This document shows positions 1 to 5,484 of a DNA stretch of 8,641 bases, one piece after another (position 1 is the stretch's first letter; every line of letters starts with the position of its first letter). The notes below the pieces were generated by a model, which did not search any database, had not been told where the DNA came from, and saw nothing but the letters and a program-made list of their open reading frames with translations. Origin of the DNA: Lachnospiraceae bacterium UBA3802 (lineage in GTDB: Bacteria > Bacillota > Clostridia > Lachnospirales > Lachnospiraceae); assembly GCA_002369155.1 (NCBI GenBank), contig DFEM01000148.1, positions 1-8,641 on the forward strand. The letters are read 5' to 3'. Both the position numbers and the translations under genes were made by a program.

Positions 1-351
1 TTCTACGGACAGGGCGCAGGCAAGCTTGCTACGGCGAGTGCAATTGTGTCGGATATTATTGAATGTGCCAAGAATGTCGGTTCAACGATTGACTGTCAGT
101 GGAAGGATGAAGAGGCAAAGATGGCCGATGATTCCAAGAAAGTGTTCAGCTATTTTGTTCGTGTAAAGAAAGATGCTTATGATGAGATTTCAAAAGCATT
201 GGGAGTAAATGAAAAGATTACGATTGAATCCGCAGGGGATGAAATAGGATTCGTCAGTGAGAAGATTTCGGAAGACAGATTTTTGAAGACGAAAGAAGAC
301 AATTCGAATTCGATAATTAACTATATCCGTATTTTGGATGTAGAGGGTTAA
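1..351 (+). CDS. hom: Homoserine dehydrogenase, C-terminal part (5' truncated by window edge)
   Basis: This is the last 116 residues of homoserine dehydrogenase, the cytosolic NAD(P)H enzyme that reduces aspartate semialdehyde to homoserine for threonine and methionine synthesis. The reading frame is open from base 1, and the fragment begins with the family signature GQGAGKLATASAIVSDI (fragment residues 3-19), a glycine-rich stretch plus the conserved TASAxVSDI run of the catalytic domain. A GTG at 46 is in frame but lies inside this signature, so it is not the start. After the catalytic domain comes a tail of about 65 residues starting near YFVRV (residues 51-55). It is shorter and more diverged than a standard ACT regulatory domain, which may alter threonine feedback. 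The ApgM-like gene starts 24 bp downstream, so the two are probably cotranscribed. The NAD(P)-binding half and the promoter lie outside the window. Confidence 0.93.
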   Translation, partial: FYGQGAGKLATASAIVSDIIECAKNVGSTIDCQWKDEEAKMADDSKKVFSYFVRVKKDAYDEISKALGVNEKITIESAGDEIGFVSEKISEDRFLKTKEDNSNSIINYIRILDVEG

Positions 352-375
352 CGGATTTAAGGATGGGTAAAACTG

Positions 376-1149
376 ATGAAGTATGTAGTTGTGCTTTGCG
401 AAGGCATGTCGGATGAACCGCTTGACGAACTTGAGGGAAGAACACCCCTTGCCATAGCAAAATCATCACATATGGATACTCTTGCGAGGGTATCGGAAGT
501 CGGAATGGTACATAACATTCCAAAAGGTACGGTTCCTGATTCATATACAGCCAATCTTGCCATTCTCGGCTATGACTGTACAATTGACAGGGAATCGGAA
601 AACGAAGAGCCTGAAAATCATTTTGAAGACTTTTATACCAAGACAGGAAAAAGAGCTGCAATTATTTCGGCAGATGACAATTTGCGCAAAATCGCCGAAT
701 TAACCAATATTTCTTTTATAGAAGTTGAGGGCGCGACAGGTACGTTGAATACGAATTTTGCCGGCAAAAAAGATGCGGCCATTTCCGCTTTGTTTGAAAA
801 AGACTTTGATTTGGTAATCATTCATATTAAGGGACTCGAAGAAGTTTCCATGGCGAAGAGCATCGAGAAGAAAGTTCACGGCATCGAGAGCATTGATGCG
901 TATCTTGTCGGTCCTCTTATCGAAGAGATTCAGGGAAGAGATATCGAGTTCAGAATTCTTATTATGCCAGATTTTCCCGTTTATGTCAGAATGGGAAGTT
1001 CCACATCGGACGCTGTTCCTTATATGCTTTACGATTCCGGAATCGAGGTTGAAGGCTGCCAGGCATTCTCCGAAAAAAATGCCAAAGAAACCGATAACTT
1101 CTATGATGACGGGTATGAACTTTTGAGACATCTTTTGGAAGATGAATAA
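376..1149 (+). CDS. Shortened ApgM-like (alkaline phosphatase superfamily) protein, probable pseudoenzyme or diverged homoserine-kinase analogue
   Basis: The 257-residue protein resembles archaeal-type cofactor-independent phosphoglycerate mutase (ApgM), which is usually about 400 residues. Matching segments are the N-terminus (EGMSDEP, 9-15; TPLAIAKS, 23-30), the nucleophile loop (DSYTANLAILGYD, 55-67, with S56 in the catalytic serine position), and the C-terminal core (EGATGTLNTN, 118-127; HIKG, 150-153). The roughly 150-residue cap between LGYD and the core is absent and replaced by about 20 acidic residues. Several expected metal ligands are changed: the Asp of DGM is E9, the DExGHxxD segment reads EEVSMAKS (155-162), and the GDHS-type segment reads PDFPVY (198-203), keeping only D199. 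In established knowledge, full-length paralogues next to hom are annotated as alternative homoserine kinases. The location between hom and lysC fits that, but catalysis looks doubtful. The ATG follows AAGGATGG (359-366). Confidence refers to the family call; the function is uncertain. Confidence 0.8.
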   Translation: MKYVVVLCEGMSDEPLDELEGRTPLAIAKSSHMDTLARVSEVGMVHNIPKGTVPDSYTANLAILGYDCTIDRESENEEPENHFEDFYTKTGKRAAIISADDNLRKIAELTNISFIEVEGATGTLNTNFAGKKDAAISALFEKDFDLVIIHIKGLEEVSMAKSIEKKVHGIESIDAYLVGPLIEEIQGRDIEFRILIMPDFPVYVRMGSSTSDAVPYMLYDSGIEVEGCQAFSEKNAKETDNFYDDGYELLRHLLEDE

Positions 1150-1166
1150 AATATATTATTTTTTTG

Positions 1167-1195
1167 TTGAAAAATAAGGAAACACGAATTAAAAT
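1167..1195 (+). promoter_or_regulatory. Predicted sigma-A promoter for lysC
   Basis: A -35 box TTGAAA (1167-1172) and a -10 box TAAAAT (1190-1195) are separated by exactly 17 bp; each matches consensus at five of six positions. The predicted start is near 1202, which gives a leader of only about 38 nt before the lysC ATG. That is too short for a lysine riboswitch or T-box. It lies in an AT-rich 91-bp gap with no visible terminator, so lysC may also receive read-through from hom. Confidence 0.5.
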
Positions 1196-1240
1196 AATGA
1201 TGTTTTGGGGTAATACATCTGATTTTTTTAGGAGGAAAAA

Positions 1241-2449
1241 ATGTTAGTCGTTAAGAAATTTGGCGGTACATCTGTTGCCAACAAAGAAAGAATCTATAAC
1301 GTAGCACGTCGTTGTATCGAAGATTACAATGCCGGAAACGATGTAGTTGTTATTCTTTCGGCAATGGGCAAGATGACAGATGAACTCATTGAAAAAGCAA
1401 AAGATATTAATCCCAATCCATCAAGAAGAGAACTTGATATGCTCCTTACGGTAGGAGAACAGACAAGTGTTTCTTTAATGGCAATGGCAATGGCCAATCT
1501 CGGTGTTCCCGCGATAAGCCTTAATGCATTTCAGGTTGCAATGCACACAACATCCAATTACGGAAATGCAAGACTTAAGAGAATTGATACAGAAAGAATT
1601 TCACACGAACTCGAAAGCCGTAAGATTGTTATTATTACAGGTTTCCAGGGCGTTAACAAATATGACGATTATACCACACTCGGAAGAGGAGGCTCCGATA
1701 CTACAGCAGTAGCTATAGCAGCGGCCCTTCGTGCAGACAAGTGTGAAATCTACACGGACGTTGACGGCGTATACACAGCAGATCCCAGAGTTGTTAAGAA
1801 AGCAAGAAAACTTGATGAAATCACATATGATGAAATGCTCGATCTTGCAACACTCGGCGCCGGAGTATTACACAACCGTTCGGTTGAAATGGCAAAGAAA
1901 TACGGAGTTACTTTGGTAGTTCGTTCATCTCTTACAAATGAGGAAGGAACAATCGTTAAGGAGGATGTTAAAGTGGAAAAAATGTTGGTTAGCGGCGTAG
2001 CCGTAGATAAAAATGCAGAGAGAATTTCAATCATCGGCCTTGAAGACAAGCCCGGTACTGCATTCAGAGTATTCGATGCTCTTGCAAAAGCTAATGTTAA
2101 CGTAGATATGATTTTACAGTCCGTAGGACGTGACAATACAAAGGATATTTCCTTTACCGTAGATGGAAACTTCGGTGATGATGCACTTAAGGTTCTTGAA
2201 GACAACAAGGCAAGACTTAAATATCAGAACATCGAAATGGAAAAGAATGTTGCAAAGGTTTCCATTGTAGGTGCAGGTATGATGTCCAATCCCGGTGTTG
2301 CAGCAAGGATGTTCGAGTGTCTTTACAATGAGCATATCAACATCAAGATGATTTCAACATCCGAAATCAGAGTTACCGTTCTTATCGATGTAAACGATGC
2401 TGAGAGAGCAGCAAATGCAATCCATGACATCTTCGGTCTTGATGAATAA
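1241..2449 (+). CDS. lysC: Aspartate kinase (aspartokinase), monofunctional with two ACT domains
   Basis: This 402-residue cytosolic enzyme phosphorylates aspartate with ATP, the committed step towards lysine, threonine and methionine. The amino-acid-kinase domain (about 1-235) carries KFGGTSV (6-12), GEQTSVSLMA (72-81), TTLGRGGSDTTA (145-156) and TDVDGVYTADPR (172-183). Two ACT domains follow at about 263-325 and 337-400, the second starting around VSIVGAGMMSNPGVAARMF (340-358). The length matches the monofunctional, feedback-regulated class of Bacillus and Corynebacterium, and there is no fused homoserine dehydrogenase. The ATG follows AGGAGG (1230-1235) at a normal distance. The gene has its own predicted promoter and ends at a strong terminator. 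Its position after hom and the ApgM-like gene makes an aspartate-family cluster. An internal start probably also gives a free regulatory subunit. The sequence does not show which amino acid inhibits the enzyme. Confidence 0.96.
   Translation: MLVVKKFGGTSVANKERIYNVARRCIEDYNAGNDVVVILSAMGKMTDELIEKAKDINPNPSRRELDMLLTVGEQTSVSLMAMAMANLGVPAISLNAFQVAMHTTSNYGNARLKRIDTERISHELESRKIVIITGFQGVNKYDDYTTLGRGGSDTTAVAIAAALRADKCEIYTDVDGVYTADPRVVKKARKLDEITYDEMLDLATLGAGVLHNRSVEMAKKYGVTLVVRSSLTNEEGTIVKEDVKVEKMLVSGVAVDKNAERISIIGLEDKPGTAFRVFDALAKANVNVDMILQSVGRDNTKDISFTVDGNFGDDALKVLEDNKARLKYQNIEMEKNVAKVSIVGAGMMSNPGVAARMFECLYNEHINIKMISTSEIRVTVLIDVNDAERAANAIHDIFGLDE
1957..1975 (+). promoter_or_regulatory. Internal ribosome binding site and GTG start inside lysC
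   Basis: TAAGGAGG (1957-1964) is a near-perfect Shine-Dalgarno sequence inside the lysC coding region. It lies 8 nt before an in-frame GTG (1973-1975) and 17 nt before an in-frame ATG (1982-1984). The ATG overlapping the site at 1965 is out of frame. The position, at the junction between kinase domain and ACT domains, is where aspartokinase beta-subunit starts are known in Bacillus subtilis and Corynebacterium. Confidence 0.6.
1973..2449 (+). CDS. lysC: Aspartokinase beta subunit (in-frame internal translation product of lysC)
   Basis: Initiation at the GTG codon 245, or at ATG codon 248, would give a 158- or 155-residue protein that contains only the two ACT domains. In Bacillus subtilis aspartokinase II and Corynebacterium glutamicum LysC, established work shows that such a beta subunit is made from an internal start and joins the full-length alpha subunit in a hetero-oligomer that carries feedback inhibition. 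Here the sequence evidence is the strong upstream site TAAGGAGG at optimal spacing, the domain boundary at exactly this point, and the close match in length to the known beta subunits of about 160 residues. Whether it is really translated cannot be shown from sequence alone, because lysine-glutamate codons can mimic Shine-Dalgarno sites by chance. Confidence 0.55.
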   Translation: MEKMLVSGVAVDKNAERISIIGLEDKPGTAFRVFDALAKANVNVDMILQSVGRDNTKDISFTVDGNFGDDALKVLEDNKARLKYQNIEMEKNVAKVSIVGAGMMSNPGVAARMFECLYNEHINIKMISTSEIRVTVLIDVNDAERAANAIHDIFGLDE

Positions 2450-2464
2450 TTTATTTTCGCATAT

Positions 2465-2495
2465 AAAAAAGGTATCCTTGACGGATACCTTTTTT
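2465..2495. terminator. Bidirectional intrinsic terminator between lysC and the ribbon-helix-helix gene
   Basis: GGTATCC (2471-2477) pairs with GGATACC (2483-2489) around a 5-nt loop. The stem is extended by six A (2465-2470) facing six T (2490-2495), so both strands read as a hairpin followed by a U run. It lies 15 nt after the lysC stop and 6 nt beyond the stop of the convergent minus-strand gene, so it can end both transcripts. Confidence 0.93.
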
Positions 2496-2501
2496 GTTTG
2501 A

Positions 2502-2687
2502 TTATTTGTCGCCTTTTCTCTTTTTGACGGCTTCGGAAAGAAGATATTCTATCTGCCCGTTGATGGATCTGAAGTCATCCTCCGCCCATGCTGCCAATTC
2601 GTTATGCAAAGAAGGAGAAAGGCGAAGCAGTATCTGCTTTTTTTCCTGAGCGGGATTTTCATTTGTCTTTTTTTCTGTGTTTCCCAT
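2502..2687 (-). CDS. Small Arc-like ribbon-helix-helix DNA-binding protein
   Basis: This 61-residue protein has the layout of the Arc/MetJ/CopG ribbon-helix-helix fold: a charged N-terminus (1-17), a short beta strand KQILLRL (17-23) that would enter the DNA major groove as a dimer, helix A from about 25 to 37, a turn, and helix B SINGQIEYLLSEAVKK (41-56). The segment RSINGQIEYLL (40-50) lines up with the phage P22 Arc helix beginning RSVNSEI. The ATG follows AAAAGGTGAA, a good ribosome binding site, 5-10 nt upstream. It starts 45 bp after the SPFH stop with no terminator between, so it is the second gene of that operon. No toxin partner is visible, so it is more likely an autoregulator than an antitoxin. 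A tandem palindrome array at the operon promoter is its obvious candidate target, which is inference. Confidence 0.85.
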   Translation of the reverse strand: MGNTEKKTNENPAQEKKQILLRLSPSLHNELAAWAEDDFRSINGQIEYLLSEAVKKRKGDK

Positions 2688-2732
2688 AATTTCACCTTTT
2701 TCCCGATAAATCCTCTGCGCTATTCTGCGGAT

Positions 2733-3725
2733 TTAGTAGATTGAACCGCTGTTTACGATAGGCTGAGCTTCCTTGTTGCCGCAAAGAACTACCATGAGGT
2801 TTGAAACCATCTGAGCTTTTCTTTCGTCATCAAGGTTAACGATATTGTTTTCACCCAACTGATCGATAGCCATTTCAACCATGCTGACTGCACCTTCAAC
2901 GATTTTCTTTCTTGCTGCGATGATTGCAACTGCCTGCTGTCTCTGAAGCATTGCTGCTGCGATCTCTTCGGAGTATGAAAGGTGAGTGATACGGACCTCG
3001 ATAATTTCAAGACCTGCAGTTGCAACTCTTGTCTGAAGTTCATCTCTCATTCTGTCTGCGATTTCCTGTGAAGAACCACGAAGAGTCTTCTCATCGACAC
3101 CGTCTTTGTCATCTATGTCATCGTAAGGATAAAGTCTTGCAATGTTTCTGATTGTTGAATCACACTGGATTGAAAGGAATGAGTTGTAGTTTTCCACTGC
3201 GAACACTGCCTTTGTGGGATCAACAACTTTCCAGATAACGATTGCACCTATGATGATGGGGTTACCGAGGATGTCGTTAACTTTCTGACGCTGGTTGTCA
3301 AGTGTACGAACCTTCATGGAAACTGTCTTGGAACCTACGATTACTCTCTGGCCGTTTGGCTGTGTAACAGTTGTAAGTCCGGGATTGAAAGCGCTTGCAA
3401 AAGGATTTACAAGGAAGAAACCGGATTTCTTGATGGTTCCGTGATATTTACCGAAAAGTGTAAGTACCATTGCTTCGTTAGGCTTAACTGTTTTTAATCC
3501 CCCGAAAAGGATGCAGGAGATTATAAAGAATATAACACATATAGGCAAAAGCAATACGCCGATTACGGTTAAATAAGATCCTGCTGCAGCCAGTCCGCAA
3601 CCTACAAAGAAGAATGCTACTTCCAGGATAATTGCAATTATGTTAAGGAAGAGCATTACTATTCCGGATGCCGGACGAAGTTCTTTTTCCTGAACATTGA
3701 TATTTGTGGTTTTTGTGTTGTCCAT
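2733..3725 (-). CDS. SPFH/band-7 (stomatin/prohibitin-like) membrane protein
   Basis: This 330-residue protein has two hydrophobic segments (about 20-46 and 50-74) followed by an SPFH domain that begins near LKTVKPNEAMVLTLFGKY (77-94) and includes the conserved VRTLDNQRQKVND run (139-151). A C-terminal helical part follows, with the alanine-rich stretch from about 255 to 285 (EEIAAAMLQRQQAVAIIAAR, 253-272) that promotes oligomerisation in this family, and a conserved-looking SGSIY end. SPFH proteins form large rings or scaffolds in membranes and act on proteases, lipid domains or membrane repair; the specific role here is unknown. I chose the ATG at 3725 rather than one at 3746, because the latter would place the AGGAGGG ribosome binding site (complement of 3732-3738) inside the coding sequence. 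It is the first gene of a minus-strand operon with the ribbon-helix-helix gene and is driven by a near-consensus promoter. Confidence 0.93.
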   Translation of the reverse strand: MDNTKTTNINVQEKELRPASGIVMLFLNIIAIILEVAFFFVGCGLAAAGSYLTVIGVLLLPICVIFFIISCILFGGLKTVKPNEAMVLTLFGKYHGTIKKSGFFLVNPFASAFNPGLTTVTQPNGQRVIVGSKTVSMKVRTLDNQRQKVNDILGNPIIIGAIVIWKVVDPTKAVFAVENYNSFLSIQCDSTIRNIARLYPYDDIDDKDGVDEKTLRGSSQEIADRMRDELQTRVATAGLEIIEVRITHLSYSEEIAAAMLQRQQAVAIIAARKKIVEGAVSMVEMAIDQLGENNIVNLDDERKAQMVSNLMVVLCGNKEAQPIVNSGSIY

Positions 3726-3759
3726 AATTTTCCCTCCTGAAAACAACTTATGACTTGTT

Positions 3760-3788
3760 TGATATCGTCTGATATCATTTTGATATCA
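3760..3788. repeat. Tandem palindromic operator-like array (three TGATATC boxes)
   Basis: Three copies of TGATATC(A/G) lie at 3760-3767, 3770-3777 and 3781-3788. Two are perfect 8-bp palindromes TGATATCA and the third differs at one base. The centre-to-centre distances are 10 and 11 bp, about one turn of DNA, so all face the same side of the helix. The array covers the predicted transcription start of the SPFH operon. Tandem palindromic half-sites of this scale are typical of Arc/MetJ-type repressors, and the operon encodes one. Confidence 0.7.
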
Positions 3789-3790
3789 TC

Positions 3791-3819
3791 ATAATAGTAT
3801 TTTGTTAATAACTTGTCAA
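3791..3819 (-). promoter_or_regulatory. Strong sigma-A promoter for the SPFH / ribbon-helix-helix operon
   Basis: On the minus strand a perfect -35 TTGACA (complement of 3814-3819) is followed by a 17-bp spacer and -10 TATTAT (complement of 3791-3796). The predicted transcription start is near 3784, giving a leader of about 60 nt before the ATG at 3725. The operator-like repeats start immediately downstream of the -10 box. Confidence 0.82.
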
Positions 3820-3894
3820 TATGTTTTTTTAAAAACTTGATATATTTCTTCAATGAGGGTAATCTTAATAGGATAAAAGTTATGGAGCAAAATA

Positions 3895-5472
3895 ATGAAA
3901 GAGTCATTTAAAATCAATAATATTCTGAAAGGCCTGATGAAAGCGGCGGCTTTTCTTCTTATTTTATCAATGCCGTTTCATTCGCTTGCGGCACTTATAA
4001 AAGTTCCCGTTGATACAAGCATAGAAAACGATCGTAATGCAGGTACGGATCTTTACGATACCAAATGCTATTATAAAAATGTACTTCCTCTTGATATTTC
4101 TTTATCTACGGGAGGAGATACATCCATTCTTCATGACGAAAAATATTCGACAAGCATGAAACTTGATGAAGGCACGCTCGTTACCGTTAAGAGCGAAACC
4201 GCAATGCACGGAATCTACATTATATGGGACACGATTATGCCCGAATGGACCCTTAAAATAGGAGAAGAGTCCTATACATACGGAAAGTACGGATTCCTTC
4301 ACGAATACATCGAACTTCCCAAGGAAGCAAATGAAGTTACCATAGTAATCCCCAAGTCAACGCAAACCGTAATTAAGGGACTGGATAAAATCAGAATATC
4401 CGACATCATGGCATTTGAGAGCGCCGATGTCCCTGTCTGGGTTCAAAAATGGGAGCCTACCTGCGAAGAAGCAGACATCCTTGCTTTTTCGACGCATTCC
4501 GACGATGAACAGATTTTCCTCGGCGGCATTACTCCCACCTACCAGGCAGAAAGAGGATTAAGAGTTCAGTTTGCTTTCTTTACCACTCACTGGAACGGAT
4601 ATGAACCCATAAGAGAGCATGAAAAATTAAACGGCCTGTGGCTTGCAGGCGCCAAATATTATCCCATAATGGGAATCTTTGATGACGCGTACTCGACTTC
4701 ATATGAAGGCGCAGCGCAGACAATTAATGAAGATGAGGCGGCTCTTTTTGAGACAAGAGCAATAAGAAGAACGCATCCGCAGGTTGTGGTTACACAGGAT
4801 TTTGAAAACGGCGAATACGGTCACGGCCAGCATATATTCATGGCGACAAATACCATAAAGGCTGTGGACTTTGCCGCTGATGACACATATGATCCCGAGA
4901 GTATCGAAATGTACGGAACATGGGATGTCAAAAAATTCTATGTTCATTTGTATTCCGACGATCCGACGATTCTGGATATGAGAACTCCGCTTACAAGCTT
5001 TGACGGAAAAAGAGCGATAGATGTTGCAAGGCAGGCATATCTTTGCCACCAGACACAGCAATGGTGCTCATTTACCGTGGATGATTACGGTCCCTACTCG
5101 GCTTCAAAATTCGGTCTGTACAAAACGAGCGTCGGAGAAGATGTTGCGAAAAACGATCTTTTTGAAAATCTTACTTCCTATGATGAAATGGAAAGAATAA
5201 GACTTGAGGAAGAAGAAGCAAAACGCCTTGAAGAGGAAGAAAAGCAAAGGCTCGAAGAAGAGGCCAAAAGAAAAGCCGAAGAAGAGGCAGCACAAAACGA
5301 AGAAACAAACAAGACAGAGCCCAAGGAAGAAAAAGACGGATTATCGGGAATCGAAATACTGATAATCATAGCAATTGTTTTGGCGGTGCTTATGACGGGC
5401 GGTTTTGCCGCATACTTTATAATTTCTTCCAATAATAAGAAAAAAAGAAGAAAGAAAAGAAGACGAAGATAA
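3895..5472 (+). CDS. Membrane-anchored extracellular PIG-L/LmbE-family deacetylase
   Basis: This 525-residue protein starts with a signal peptide (hydrophobic 16-32, likely cleavage near SLA-A). It has an N-terminal beta-rich region (about 60-175, possibly discoidin-like), then a PIG-L domain with THSDDE (200-205; H201 and D204 expected as zinc ligands, D203 as base) and GEYGHGQH (306-313; H310 and H313). This zinc family removes acetyl groups from N-acetylglucosamine-like substrates. Residues 432-466 are a Glu/Lys/Arg coiled-coil-like linker, 485-511 a membrane helix, and the end is eleven consecutive Lys/Arg residues. The topology suggests a catalytic domain outside the cell, with envelope glycan as a likely substrate; that is inference. 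The ATG follows GGAG (3884-3887). The beta-helix gene begins 12 bp after the stop. No convincing promoter was found upstream, although the divergent operator array is nearby. Confidence 0.9.
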   Translation: MKESFKINNILKGLMKAAAFLLILSMPFHSLAALIKVPVDTSIENDRNAGTDLYDTKCYYKNVLPLDISLSTGGDTSILHDEKYSTSMKLDEGTLVTVKSETAMHGIYIIWDTIMPEWTLKIGEESYTYGKYGFLHEYIELPKEANEVTIVIPKSTQTVIKGLDKIRISDIMAFESADVPVWVQKWEPTCEEADILAFSTHSDDEQIFLGGITPTYQAERGLRVQFAFFTTHWNGYEPIREHEKLNGLWLAGAKYYPIMGIFDDAYSTSYEGAAQTINEDEAALFETRAIRRTHPQVVVTQDFENGEYGHGQHIFMATNTIKAVDFAADDTYDPESIEMYGTWDVKKFYVHLYSDDPTILDMRTPLTSFDGKRAIDVARQAYLCHQTQQWCSFTVDDYGPYSASKFGLYKTSVGEDVAKNDLFENLTSYDEMERIRLEEEEAKRLEEEEKQRLEEEAKRKAEEEAAQNEETNKTEPKEEKDGLSGIEILIIIAIVLAVLMTGGFAAYFIISSNNKKKRRKKRRRR

Positions 5473-5484
5473 GAGGAAAAATGA

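Noticed and set aside
46..351. GTG at 46 as the start of a 101-residue protein
   Set aside because: The frame is open upstream to base 1 and the upstream residues complete the homoserine dehydrogenase signature.
2502..2687. Antitoxin of a toxin-antitoxin pair
   Set aside because: No toxin-like small gene lies on either side; its neighbours are an SPFH gene and a terminator.
3726..3746. Upstream ATG at 3746 as the SPFH start
   Set aside because: The extra seven codons are the AGGAGGG ribosome binding site itself; the ATG at 3725 has ideal spacing.
3837..3865. Possible plus-strand promoter for the deacetylase, TTGATA, 17 bp, TAATCT
   Set aside because: The -10 matches consensus at only three of six positions; too weak to list as a feature, although some promoter must serve this gene.
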